A stretch of 64,000 nucleotides of DNA, from assembly GCF_900186865.1 (NCBI RefSeq), contig NZ_LT906480.1, forward strand, positions 313,501-377,500, written 5' to 3'. A model generated the notes under the pieces. That model did no database searches. It saw only the letters and a list, made by a program, of their open reading frames with translations, and was not told where the DNA came from. Shown in pieces: positions 44,698 to 53,778 of the stretch. Both the position numbers and the translations under genes were made by a program. The first letter of the stretch is position 1, and each line of letters begins with the position of its first letter. This stretch comes from Stenotrophomonas maltophilia (GTDB lineage Bacteria; Pseudomonadota; Gammaproteobacteria; Xanthomonadales; Xanthomonadaceae).

Positions 44698-45324
44698 CTA
44701 ACCGCGCCGGGTCTGCAGGTAGTCGAACAGTTCCTGGTTGTTCTGCAGGCCCAGCTTGCGCTTGGCTTCGGCCTTCTGCCGGCTGATGGTCTTCGGGCTG
44801 CGCCCGCAGCGCTCGGCGACTTCGTTCACGCTGAGGCCGGCTGCCAGCAGCTCCAGCACTTCCTGTTCGCGTGCCGACAACGGCGCCGACTGACGCGGAA
44901 ACAGCAGGTCGCGCGCCTGCAGGTGGTGGCGCAGCTGCTGGGAGACGAATACCTGCCCGGCCAGCGCGGCGTTCAGCGCGTGGGGCAGTTCGGCGAAATC
45001 GGCGCACTTGTCGACCAGGCCACTGATACCCTCCCGCAGCAGGCTGTCCAGCAGGCCGGGATGGCGGGCGCCGGTCAGCACCACCACCGGCAGGCCAGGG
45101 CGGCGCATGCGCAGCGCGTCGATCAGCTCCGGACCGTCCGGACCGGCACCCGGCATCGACAGGTCGGTCAGCACCGCATCGCAGTCGTGGTGATCCACCA
45201 GCTCCAGCAGCTGGGCGCCGTCGCGCGCACTGCCGACGATGTCCATCAGGTAGGTCTGCAGCACGATACGGATGCCATGCAGGACCACGGGATGGTCGTC
45301 GGCGATGATGATGCGCGGATGCAC
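44698..45324 (-). CDS. Orphan response regulator, RcsB/BvgA-like
   Basis: 208 residues from GTG 45324, chosen because HPRIIIADDHPVVLHG starts the receiver domain there. Phospho-acceptor D54 (AVLTDLSMPG), acidic pair D9-D10 and Lys in GLVDKCAD. LuxR-type helix-turn-helix with SAREQEVLELLAAG...KTISRQKAEAKRKLGLQNNQEL, close to RcsB. No kinase nearby; may receive phosphate from a hybrid kinase elsewhere. Convergent with the HAF-repeat gene (11 bp apart) and divergent from coaBC. Confidence 0.9.
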   Translation of the reverse strand: MHPRIIIADDHPVVLHGIRIVLQTYLMDIVGSARDGAQLLELVDHHDCDAVLTDLSMPGAGPDGPELIDALRMRRPGLPVVVLTGARHPGLLDSLLREGISGLVDKCADFAELPHALNAALAGQVFVSQQLRHHLQARDLLFPRQSAPLSAREQEVLELLAAGLSVNEVAERCGRSPKTISRQKAEAKRKLGLQNNQELFDYLQTRRG

Positions 45325-45552
45325 GCGGCTCCTCGAAGGTCGGACAGGCCACGGCGGGCGGCAGCCAATGTCTGATTCTGCAAAAGCGCAGACCCGTAGA
45401 GGTATAGGAAAGGTCCGAAACTGATACCGGGTGAATCCCGGGTCAACGGAGACGGACTCCATCTGCTGATAGCCGCCCGCTATGTGCGCCCTGCACCGGG
45501 ACATTACCGACCATCGGGTAAGCTAGCGCCCTCGTTTGCACAGGAATTCCAG

Positions 45553-46815
45553 GTGGCTGACTCCCCCAACGCTTCCCCCGCGCCGGCCCGCGCGCTGGAA
45601 GGTCAGAAACTGCTGTTGTGCGTCGGAGGCGGGATCGCGGCCTACAAGGCCCTGGAACTGGTGCGGCGCCTGCGCGACGCCGGTGCCCAGGTGCAGGTGG
45701 CGATGACCGCCGGAGCACAGCAGTTCGTCACTCCGCTCAGTTTCCAGGCCCTGTCCGGGCAGCCCACCCGCACCACGCTGTGGGACAGCGCCGCCGAACA
45801 GGCCATGGGCCACATCGAGCTGGCCCGCTGGGCCGACCGCATCGTGGTCGCCCCGGGTACCGCCGATCTGCTGGCCCGGCTGGCCCAGGGCCACGCCGAT
45901 GATCTGGTCAGCACCGTGTGCCTGGCCAGTACCGCGCCGCTGACGATCTGCCCGGCGATGAACCACCGCATGTGGCTGCATCCGGCCACCCAGGCCAACA
46001 TCGCCCTGCTGCGCCAGCGCGGCGCGCAGGTGATCGGCCCGGTCGACGGTCCGCTGGCCGAAGGCGAATCCGGTCCCGGCCGTCTGGCCGAACCGGGCGA
46101 CATCGTTGCCGCGCTGGCTGCCAATGGCAGTGCTGCAGCGGCGGTTGTCGCACCGGAAACCCGCGCGCTGCAGGGCCTTCGCCTGCTGATCAGCGCCGGC
46201 CCGACCTATGAAGACATCGATCCGGTGCGTTACGTCGGCAACCGCAGCAGCGGCAAGATGGGCTTTGCCCTGGCCGCGGCCGCCGCGACGATGGGCGCCC
46301 AGGTGGTGCTGGTCAGCGGTCCGGTACAGCTGCCGACGCCAGCCGGCGTGCAGCGCGTGGACGTGCGCTCGGCCGCGCAGATGCGCGATGCCGTGCTGAA
46401 GTCGTTGCCGGCCGACATCTATATCGGTGCTGCCGCAGTGTCCGACTACACGCCACGCCAGGTCGCGCCGCAGAAGCTGAAGAAGACCGCCGACAGCCAG
46501 TCGCTGGTGATCGAGCTGGTGCGCACGCCGGACATCCTCGCCGAAGTCGCTGCACAGACGCAGTCGCTGAAGCTGGTGGTCGGCTTCGCCGCCGAGACCC
46601 ACGACGTGGAGAAATATGCGCGTGGCAAGCTGGTCGACAAGCGCCTGGACCTGGTGATCGCCAACCAGGTCGGCATCAGTGGCGGCGGTTTCGAGAGCGA
46701 CAACAATGCCGCCACGGCCTTCTGGCAGGACGGTGAACAGATATTCCCGGCCACCTCCAAGCGCGAGCTGGCCGAACAACTGCTGGCGCTGATCGCGCGG
46801 AGACTCCAGGCATGA
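45553..46815 (+). CDS. coaBC: Bifunctional phosphopantothenoylcysteine decarboxylase / phosphopantothenate-cysteine ligase
   Basis: 420 residues from GTG 45553. The N-terminal flavoprotein half (about 18-190) has [20 protein letters not shown] and PAMNHRMW; the C-terminal ligase half has [25 protein letters not shown] and [16 protein letters not shown]. Makes 4'-phosphopantetheine for coenzyme A. The E. coli flap motif with the catalytic Cys (ACGD-x-GPGR) reads [10 protein letters not shown] here, without Cys, while the GPGR part is kept. Overlaps dut by 4 bp; coaBC-dut-algC is the Pseudomonas order. Confidence 0.94.
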   Translation: MADSPNASPAPARALEGQKLLLCVGGGIAAYKALELVRRLRDAGAQVQVAMTAGAQQFVTPLSFQALSGQPTRTTLWDSAAEQAMGHIELARWADRIVVAPGTADLLARLAQGHADDLVSTVCLASTAPLTICPAMNHRMWLHPATQANIALLRQRGAQVIGPVDGPLAEGESGPGRLAEPGDIVAALAANGSAAAAVVAPETRALQGLRLLISAGPTYEDIDPVRYVGNRSSGKMGFALAAAAATMGAQVVLVSGPVQLPTPAGVQRVDVRSAAQMRDAVLKSLPADIYIGAAAVSDYTPRQVAPQKLKKTADSQSLVIELVRTPDILAEVAAQTQSLKLVVGFAAETHDVEKYARGKLVDKRLDLVIANQVGISGGGFESDNNAATAFWQDGEQIFPATSKRELAEQLLALIARRLQA

Positions 46816-47285
46816 CCCAGGCTTCCACTTCCCAACCGCTGCAGGTCAAGCTGCTTGATCCGCGTTTCGGCGACAGCTGGCCGCTGCCCGCCTACGCCAC
46901 CGAAGCCAGCGCCGGCATGGACCTGCGCGCGGCGCTGGATACCGCGCTGACCCTGCAGCCGGGCGACACCGCGCTGGTGCCCAGCGGCCTGGCCATCCAT
47001 ATCGCTGATCCGCACCTGTGCGCGGTGATCCTGCCGCGTTCCGGGCTGGGCCATCGCCACGGCATCGTGCTCGGCAACGGCACCGGCCTGATCGACGCCG
47101 ATTACCAGGGCCCGTTGCTGATCAGCGTCTGGAACCGTGGCCGCGAGGCCTTCACCATCGAGCCGGGCGATCGCATCGCGCAGCTGGTGGTCGTGCCGAT
47201 TGCCCGCGTCAGCCTGCAGGTGGTGGATACTTTCACCGACAGCGTGCGGGGAACGGGTGGATTCGGCCATACCGGGGTGCGTTGA
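46812..47285 (+). CDS. dut: dUTP diphosphatase
   Basis: 157 residues with the five trimeric dUTPase motifs: [31 protein letters not shown] (motifs 2-3 region), [20 protein letters not shown] and the C-terminal P-loop-like [10 protein letters not shown] that closes over the substrate. Hydrolyses dUTP to dUMP and PPi, keeping uracil out of DNA and feeding dTMP synthesis. ATG overlaps the coaBC stop (ATGA), so translation is coupled; algC follows 12 bp later. Confidence 0.96.
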   Translation: MTQASTSQPLQVKLLDPRFGDSWPLPAYATEASAGMDLRAALDTALTLQPGDTALVPSGLAIHIADPHLCAVILPRSGLGHRHGIVLGNGTGLIDADYQGPLLISVWNRGREAFTIEPGDRIAQLVVVPIARVSLQVVDTFTDSVRGTGGFGHTGVR

Positions 47286-47297
47286 CGGGGGACATCG

Positions 47298-49640
47298 ATG
47301 AGCGGCATCGGGGAAGGGCAGCGGGAACGGTCGTTGGGACGCAGTGCGCCACTACTGGGGGTGCTGCTGGTCCTGCTGGCCGGCTGGTTCGGATGGAGCG
47401 CGGTGCAGCAATGGCGGCAGGAGGCCAACGGCCAGGCGCTGGAAGAAGCGCGTGACCAGGCCGTGCAGGGCTTGCAGGAGGCCGCAGCCGGCCAGCTGAA
47501 GCAGCTGCAGCAGCAGTTGAAGAACGAACGCGTGCAGCAGGCACTGCAGGCCGGCGACGCCGCGGCAGCGGCGCTGGCCGTGCGCGAGAGCTGGACCGGC
47601 GTGGAGCAGGCTGACGTGCTGACCGCCGATCTGGCCACGGCCTATGCCGACCCGGCCACCTTCGGCTACGCACGCCTGGCCCTGCTGGAACAAGCGCTGG
47701 CCGAGGGCAAGCCTGGCCTGCGCGTGGTCCGCGATGCAGGTGGCAATCGCCTGGGTCTGGCGGCTCCGGTGCAGCTGGGCAGCCTTGGCCCGGCAGTGCT
47801 CTACGTGCGCCAGCCATTGCTGCGGCTGACCTCGCCGCTGGACCAGGTGAGCGCCCCGTCCACCGGTTTCCTGGGCCTGCGCCAAGGCACGCATGACCTC
47901 GTTGCCCAGGGCGACGCTGGCCTGGCCGAGAGCGCCGAAGCGCTGGCGCGCCCGGTTCCGGGCACGCCGTTGCGGCTGGTGGCCGCCGTACCGAATGTCG
48001 AAGCGGGTCCGCTGGGCCTGGGTTCGCTGGCCAGTGCCATCGTCGCGCTGCTGCTGGCGTTCATCGCCGTGCTGCTGGTGGTGGGTCGCGGCCGGCTGCC
48101 GAAGTCGCTGCCTTTGCCGCGCCGTGCGGCCGTGGCGGAAGCGGATCATGGCCCGACCCTGAGCGAGAGCCTGCAGATGGCGCCGCCACCGGTGGCCGCC
48201 GCCAGCGCCGCGGACACTGCGCCGCCGCCACCACCGGTCCCTGCTGGGGAACTGGCCGCCGGCATCTTCCGCGCCTACGACATCCGTGGCGTGGTCGGCA
48301 GCGAACTGACGCCGAAGACCGCCGCGCTGATCGGCCAGGCCATCGGTACCGTGGCGCTGGAACAGGGTCTGCGCGAGGTGGTGATCGGCCGTGATGGCCG
48401 CCTGTCCGGCCCGGAACTGGCTGCGGGATTGGCCGAAGGCTTGCGTCGCACCGGTTGCGCGGTGATCGACATTGGCCTGGCACCGACCCCGGTCGTCTAT
48501 TACGCCGCCTTCCACCTGCGCACCGGCACCTGCGTGGCGGTCACCGGCAGTCATAACCCGCCCGAGTACAACGGCTTCAAGGTGGTCATCGGCGGCGAGA
48601 CGCTGTCAGGCGATGCCATCACCGATCTCTACCAGCGCATCGTCGAGGGGCGCCTGGCGCAGGCGGCCGAGCCGGGCGATTACCAGCAGCGCGATGTCAG
48701 TGCCGACTACATCCAGCGCATCGCCGACGACGTGCAGCTGGACCGCCCGTTGAAGGTCGTGGCCGATGCCGGCAACGGCGTCGCCGGTGCGCTTGCACCA
48801 CAGCTGCTGGAAGCCATCGGCGCCGAAGTCATCCCGCTGTACTGCGATGTCGACGGTACCTTCCCCAACCATCATCCCGACCCGAGCGAGCCGGCCAACC
48901 TGGAAGACCTGGTGCAGACGGTCAAGCGCTTCGGCGCCGACCTCGGCGTCGCCTTCGATGGCGACGGAGACCGGTTGGGCGTGGTCACCGGCGAAGGCAG
49001 GATCATCTATGCCGACCGCCTGCTGATGCTGTTCGCCGCCGACGTGCTGATGCGCAACCCCGGCGCGATGGTGATCTACGACGTGAAGTGCACCGGCAAG
49101 CTGTCCGATCACGTGCTGCGCAATGGTGGCAGCCCGTTGATGTGGAAGACCGGGCACTCGCTGATGAAGGCGAAGATGCGCGAGACCGATGCCGAGCTGG
49201 CCGGCGAGATGAGCGGCCACTTCTTCTTCAAGGAGCGCTGGTTCGGTTTCGACGATGGCCTGTATGCCGCCGCGCGACTGCTGGAGATCCTGGCGCAGCG
49301 CGAGGAAACCCCGGACGAGGTGCTGGCCGAGCTGCCGGAGATGGTGGCCACGCCGGAACTGAAGGTGCCGGTGGCCGAAGGCACGCCGCATGCGCTGGTG
49401 GCGATGCTGGTGGCGGCGGCACAGTCGCCGGACAACCCGTATGTGGGCGGCCGCCTGTCGACCATCGACGGCCTGCGCGTGGACTTCCCCGATGGCTGGG
49501 GCCTGGTGCGTGCTTCCAATACTACGCCGGTGCTGGTGCTGCGCTTCGAGGGCAACGACGAGGCGGCACTGGAACGCATCCAGGCGTTGTTCCGCAGCCA
49601 GCTGCAGCCGGTGCTGGGCGACACTCCGCTGGGGTTCTGA
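47298..49640 (+). CDS. algC: Membrane-anchored phosphomannomutase/phosphoglucomutase
   Basis: 780 residues, about 320 longer than Pseudomonas AlgC. The N-terminal extension has a helix near residue 15 (LLGVLLVLLAGWFGWSAV), a Gln/Ala-rich coiled coil, a periplasmic-type domain and a second helix (LASAIVALLLAFIAVLLVV, about 241-262), then a Pro-rich linker. The catalytic part starts at about 322 (AGIFRAYDIRGVVG) with active-site Ser in GSHNPPEYNG, metal loop FDGDGDRLG, and EMSGHFFF substrate loop. Makes mannose-1-P and glucose-1-P for LPS and exopolysaccharide; S. maltophilia spgM encodes such an enzyme. The extension suggests membrane attachment and possibly sensing. Confidence 0.92.
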   Translation: MSGIGEGQRERSLGRSAPLLGVLLVLLAGWFGWSAVQQWRQEANGQALEEARDQAVQGLQEAAAGQLKQLQQQLKNERVQQALQAGDAAAAALAVRESWTGVEQADVLTADLATAYADPATFGYARLALLEQALAEGKPGLRVVRDAGGNRLGLAAPVQLGSLGPAVLYVRQPLLRLTSPLDQVSAPSTGFLGLRQGTHDLVAQGDAGLAESAEALARPVPGTPLRLVAAVPNVEAGPLGLGSLASAIVALLLAFIAVLLVVGRGRLPKSLPLPRRAAVAEADHGPTLSESLQMAPPPVAAASAADTAPPPPPVPAGELAAGIFRAYDIRGVVGSELTPKTAALIGQAIGTVALEQGLREVVIGRDGRLSGPELAAGLAEGLRRTGCAVIDIGLAPTPVVYYAAFHLRTGTCVAVTGSHNPPEYNGFKVVIGGETLSGDAITDLYQRIVEGRLAQAAEPGDYQQRDVSADYIQRIADDVQLDRPLKVVADAGNGVAGALAPQLLEAIGAEVIPLYCDVDGTFPNHHPDPSEPANLEDLVQTVKRFGADLGVAFDGDGDRLGVVTGEGRIIYADRLLMLFAADVLMRNPGAMVIYDVKCTGKLSDHVLRNGGSPLMWKTGHSLMKAKMRETDAELAGEMSGHFFFKERWFGFDDGLYAAARLLEILAQREETPDEVLAELPEMVATPELKVPVAEGTPHALVAMLVAAAQSPDNPYVGGRLSTIDGLRVDFPDGWGLVRASNTTPVLVLRFEGNDEAALERIQALFRSQLQPVLGDTPLGF

Positions 49641-49666
49641 CCCCTTTGGAAGCTGCAGCAGAATGG

Positions 49667-49740
49667 GTAGTGCCGGCCGCTGGCCGGCAAGCCCATGAAC
49701 CTCACACACCCTGCAGTTGCCGGCCAGCGGCCGGCACTAC
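49667..49740. repeat. SMAG inverted dimer between algC and kdpE
   Basis: Two SMAG units face each other: GTAG plus TGCCGGCC/GGCCGGCA stem at 49667-49689 and its inverse, ending CTAC, at 49718-49740. They form a long cruciform-capable palindrome between convergent genes and probably act as a transcript end for both. The GTAG of the second unit supplies the TAG stop codon of kdpE. Confidence 0.92.
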
Positions 49741-50450
49741 CCCTTGAAACGCAAGCCCACGCCCGGCTCGGTGAACAGGTAGCGCGAATCCAGCGCTGAA
49801 TCGCCCAGCTTGTGCCGTAGCTTGCCGACCAGGATGCGCAGGTAGTGGGTGTCGTGCTGGTGGGTCGGGCCCCAGATTTCCTGGAGGATCTGCGGCTGGG
49901 TCACCACCCGCCCGGCATTGCGCAGCAGCAGCGACAGCAGCGCGTACTCCTTGCGGGTCAGCGCCACCGGCTCGCCATCCAGCGCCACTTCGCGGCGTAC
50001 GAGATCCACATGCAGATGGCCATCGTCGAACATCGGTGGCGTGCCGTCGCTGGGCACGCTGCGCGTGCGCAGCAGCGCCCGCACCCGCGCCATCAGCTCC
50101 TGGGTGCCGAACGGCTTGGTCACGTAGTCATTGGCGCCGGTATCCAGTGCGCGCACCTTTTCGGCTTCACCCGCACGCACGGTCAGCATGATCACCGGCA
50201 CCTGGCTCCACTGCCGCAGTTGCTCCAGCACCTCATGGCCTTCCATGTCCGGCAGGCCGATGTCCAGGATCACCAGGTCCATGTCCTCGCTGGCCGCCAG
50301 CTGCAGGCCTTCCTGGCCGGTGGCCGCCTGCCGCACCTGGTAGCCCTGCGCGCGCAGGCTGATGTCCAGGAACCGGCGGATCTGGGTTTCATCATCGATC
50401 ACCAGCACGCGCGGGGCCGGCGCGCTGGCGTCAATCGGAGTCGGGCTCAT
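49737..50450 (-). CDS. kdpE: Potassium-response regulator KdpE
   Basis: 237 residues. OmpR-type: receiver with VLVIDDETQIRRFL (acidic pair), phospho-acceptor in LVILDIGLPDMEG, Lys in GANDYVTKPFGTQEL, and a winged-helix DNA-binding domain ending DSRYLFTEPGVGLRFKG. Activates kdpFABC when phosphorylated by KdpD at low potassium or high osmolarity. Overlaps kdpD by 20 bp. Its stop codon lies in a SMAG repeat, so the last residues may have been set by repeat insertion. Confidence 0.95.
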   Translation of the reverse strand: MSPTPIDASAPAPRVLVIDDETQIRRFLDISLRAQGYQVRQAATGQEGLQLAASEDMDLVILDIGLPDMEGHEVLEQLRQWSQVPVIMLTVRAGEAEKVRALDTGANDYVTKPFGTQELMARVRALLRTRSVPSDGTPPMFDDGHLHVDLVRREVALDGEPVALTRKEYALLSLLLRNAGRVVTQPQILQEIWGPTHQHDTHYLRILVGKLRHKLGDSALDSRYLFTEPGVGLRFKG

Positions 50451-53100
50451 CGTGGGAGGCTGGCTTGAGCAGGGGCAGGGTGATGCGGATCAGGGTACCG
50501 CGACCGTCGCGTCCGGGCAGCGCCTGCACGCTGCCGCCATGCGCACCGACCATGCCCTGGCAGATGGTCAGGCCCAGGCCGGTGCCGTGGCGGCCACGGT
50601 CGCCGCGCTCGACGCTGTAGAACATGTCGAAGATGCGCGCGCGCTCGTCATCGGGAATGCCGGGGCCGGCATCGATCACATCGATGCGCAGCTGTCCGTC
50701 CAGTTCGCGCGCCTGCACCTGCACGGCGGCATCGGGTGGCGAGAACTTGGCCGCGTTTTCCATCACGTTGAACACCGCCTGTTCAACCAGCGCCGGGTGT
50801 ACCCAGATCGGCGCGAGCGTGGCCGGAATATCCAGCTCCAGCCGCACCTTGGGCTGGTAGCGCTGCAGGCGCCGCGCCGCCGAGCCGATCAGCTCGTCCA
50901 CGCCGATCCAGTCGCGGTTGATCTTCAACCCTTCGTGGCCGAGCCGGGTCATGTCCAGCAGGTTCTGGATGTAGCGGTCCAGCCGCTCGCCTTCGACCAG
51001 GATGGTGTCCAGCAGGGCACGGCGATCAGCCGTATCCATCGCCGCACCGTAGCTGGCCAGGCTGTCGGCCGAACCGATCATCGCCGCCAGCGGCGAGCGC
51101 AGGTCGTGCGACACCGAAGAGAGCAGCGCCGAGCGCAGCCGCTCGGTCTCGTTGCTGACGTGGGCCTGCTCCAGTTCGGCCACCAGCCGCGTGCGCAGCG
51201 CGGCCTGGGCGATGTCGTCGACCATCGCCTCGGCCAGCTGCCGCTGCTCGGGCAGCAGGCGCGCCTGTGCGCCGGGCAGGTAAAGGCCCGCCACGCCGAT
51301 GGCGCGGTCTTCGCCATCCAGCAGCGGCAGGAACCACCACTGCGCACCGGCCAGGGTGTCGGTGAAGCGCCCGCTGGGCTGGCCGTGGCGCAGTGCCCAA
51401 TCGGCGGCGGCCAAGTCGGTATCGCCCGGCTGGCTGCGGCCACCGGTTGCGGTATCGGCGCCGATCCGTAGCCACGCTGGAACGTCCATGGCCTGTTCCA
51501 GTGCATGCCGACCCGCCTGCGCCACCTCGCCGTTGCCGGCCGCGCTGGCCAGCTGCCGTCCCAGCTGCTGGCGCGCACGCGCATGTCGATTCGCCGCACG
51601 CAGCGCGATCACCTGCATGCGCAGGCGCGAGGCCAAGCGTCCGGCCACCAGCGCGGCGGCCAGGAACAGGAACACGGTGATCACGCCCTGGCGCGCGCCG
51701 ATGGCGAAGGTGAAGCGCGGTGCGATGAACAGGAAGTTGTAGGCGAGGAAGCACAGGATCGCCGCCATCACCGCCACGCTGGCGCGCGTGCGTGCGGCCA
51801 CCAGCACCACCGCCACGATGAACACCATCGACAGGTCGGCCATGCCGACCCAGCGTTCGGCCAGCCATGCCACCGCACAGGCCAGCGCGGTGGCGATCAG
51901 CGCCTGCACCGGTTCGTAGCTGATGCCGCGCATCGGCGGCAGCAGGCCCTCGCGGCGCGAGCGCGCACGTGCCTGCGGGGTGCTGATGATGGTGATCTCG
52001 TAATGCGCGCCGCGCTGGATCAGCTGCTGGGTCAGGGTGCGGTTGAACATCCGCGCCAGTGGACGTTCGCGGGTCCGGCCGAGCACCAGGGTCGACACGC
52101 CGTTGTGCGCGGCATGGTCGAGCAGGGCATCGGCGATGCTTGATCCGTGCAGCAGTTCGGCGTCGCCGCCGAGGCGCCGTGCCAATGCGAAGGCCGCATC
52201 GATCTCGCGCCGGGTCGCCTCGTCCTGGCGTCGGCCCTGCACGGTCACCACCGTCCACGGCGCATCGCGGCGTTCGGCGATGCGCCGCGCCACCCGCACC
52301 AGGTATTCGCTCTGACCGCCGCCATCAATGGCCACCAGCACGCCACGACGCAGTGGCAGGTTGCTCTCGCCGCGCGCGGCGCGCGCTTCACGCAGGCTGC
52401 TGTCGACGCGGTCGGCGGCCTCCTGCATGGCCAGCTCGCGCAGTGCGGTGAGGTTGGCCGGCGAGAAGAACGCCTGCAGCGCCTGCGCGGCCTGTTCGGG
52501 CACATAGACCTTGCCCTGCTGCAGGCGCGCGATCAGCTCGCGCGGCGGCAGGTCGACCAGCACGATGTCGTGCAGGCGGTCGAGCACGCCATCCGGCACG
52601 GTCTCGCTCACGCGTACGCCGGTGATGCGCATCACCACGTCATTGAGGCTTTCCAGATGCTGGATGTTGACCGTGGTCCAGACGTCGATGCCGGCGTCCA
52701 GCAGCTCCATCACATCCTGCCAGCGCCGCTCGTGGCGGCTGCCGGGTGCATTGCGATGGGCCAGTTCGTCCACCAGCACCAACGCCGGATGCCGTGCGAG
52801 CACGGCATCCAGGTCCATCTCCTGCAGGGCATGGCCGTGGTAGGCCACGTCCTTCAGCGGCAGCTGTGGCAGCCCCTCCAGCAGCGCCTGGGTATCGGCA
52901 CGGCCATGGGTTTCCACCAACCCGACCACCAGGTCGACGCCGCGGCGCAGCTGTTCCTGCGCGCGGGTCAGCATGGCGTAGGTCTTGCCCACGCCCGGCG
53001 CCGCGCCGAGGAACACGGTCAGCTTGCCGCCGGCTTCGCGTTGCAGGCCTTCGACCAGGGCATCGGCCTGGCGGGTACGCGCATCAGTCATGGGTGCCAT
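50431..53100 (-). CDS. kdpD: Sensor histidine kinase KdpD
   Basis: 889 residues. The N-terminal KdpD domain has Walker A GAAPGVGKT (32-40) and LVDELAHRNAPGS. A USP-like domain (about 245-365) follows. Four closely spaced helices (about 395-485) make up the DUF4118 sensor region, then a GAF-like domain, HisKA with SVSHDLRSPLAAM and HATPase_c (NVMENAAKFSP, DAGPGIP, GTGLGLTIC). Full-length as in E. coli (894). Located between kdpC and kdpE with short gaps, as in classical kdpFABCDE operons. Confidence 0.96.
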   Translation of the reverse strand: MAPMTDARTRQADALVEGLQREAGGKLTVFLGAAPGVGKTYAMLTRAQEQLRRGVDLVVGLVETHGRADTQALLEGLPQLPLKDVAYHGHALQEMDLDAVLARHPALVLVDELAHRNAPGSRHERRWQDVMELLDAGIDVWTTVNIQHLESLNDVVMRITGVRVSETVPDGVLDRLHDIVLVDLPPRELIARLQQGKVYVPEQAAQALQAFFSPANLTALRELAMQEAADRVDSSLREARAARGESNLPLRRGVLVAIDGGGQSEYLVRVARRIAERRDAPWTVVTVQGRRQDEATRREIDAAFALARRLGGDAELLHGSSIADALLDHAAHNGVSTLVLGRTRERPLARMFNRTLTQQLIQRGAHYEITIISTPQARARSRREGLLPPMRGISYEPVQALIATALACAVAWLAERWVGMADLSMVFIVAVVLVAARTRASVAVMAAILCFLAYNFLFIAPRFTFAIGARQGVITVFLFLAAALVAGRLASRLRMQVIALRAANRHARARQQLGRQLASAAGNGEVAQAGRHALEQAMDVPAWLRIGADTATGGRSQPGDTDLAAADWALRHGQPSGRFTDTLAGAQWWFLPLLDGEDRAIGVAGLYLPGAQARLLPEQRQLAEAMVDDIAQAALRTRLVAELEQAHVSNETERLRSALLSSVSHDLRSPLAAMIGSADSLASYGAAMDTADRRALLDTILVEGERLDRYIQNLLDMTRLGHEGLKINRDWIGVDELIGSAARRLQRYQPKVRLELDIPATLAPIWVHPALVEQAVFNVMENAAKFSPPDAAVQVQARELDGQLRIDVIDAGPGIPDDERARIFDMFYSVERGDRGRHGTGLGLTICQGMVGAHGGSVQALPGRDGRGTLIRITLPLLKPASHDEPDSD

Positions 53101-53127
53101 TGTGCGCGCAGCCGGTGCAGGCCGGCA

Positions 53128-53778
53128 TCACGGTGCCTTGGCCGCGTGGTCCAGCGCGAAGTTCAGCGTCACCACGTTCACCCGCGGCTGGCCGAACAGG
53201 CCCCACTGGCGACCTTCGGTGTGCGCCTGCACCAGTGCCTGCACGCGTTCCACCGGCAGGCCACGGGCACGCGCCACGCGGGCTACCTGCAACTGCGCTG
53301 CAGCCGGCGACAGCTGCGGATCCAGGCCGCCGGCGGACTGCGTGACCAGGTCCGCAGGAACCTGCGCCGGGGCAACGCCTTCGCGTGCGGCCACCGCCGG
53401 GGTGCTGGCGGCAACACGCTCGGCCAGCGCCGGGTTGCTGCGCGCCATGTTGGAACCGGCTGCCGCCATCGGGTCGTAGTTGGCCGCCGATGGCCGTGCC
53501 TGGAAGTAGCCATCACCGGTGAACGGCTGCGACAGCCACGCCGAGCCGCGCACCTGGCCATTGCCATCGCGCAGCAGGCTGCCCTCGGCCTGGGTCGGGT
53601 AGGCCAGGCCGGCGAAACCGGTGGCGATGCCGGCGTAGACCGCACCGGCCAGCAGCAGGGTGGCCAGGCCCAGGCCGATCGCCGGGCGCCAGCTGGCGCC
53701 GTCCTGCAGGCTGGCCACGCGGGCCTCGGCCTTCGGTTCGCGGGACAGGGAAGTGGAGGTGGGAGCAGAACGGTTCAT
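53128..53778 (-). CDS. kdpC: Potassium-transporting ATPase subunit KdpC
   Basis: 216 residues, about 26 longer than E. coli KdpC owing to a polar N-terminal extension. One helix ([24 protein letters not shown]) anchors a periplasmic domain with [21 protein letters not shown] and [22 protein letters not shown], the family signatures. KdpC bridges KdpA and KdpB. ATG overlaps the kdpB stop by 4 bp. Confidence 0.95.
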   Translation of the reverse strand: MNRSAPTSTSLSREPKAEARVASLQDGASWRPAIGLGLATLLLAGAVYAGIATGFAGLAYPTQAEGSLLRDGNGQVRGSAWLSQPFTGDGYFQARPSAANYDPMAAAGSNMARSNPALAERVAASTPAVAAREGVAPAQVPADLVTQSAGGLDPQLSPAAAQLQVARVARARGLPVERVQALVQAHTEGRQWGLFGQPRVNVVTLNFALDHAAKAP

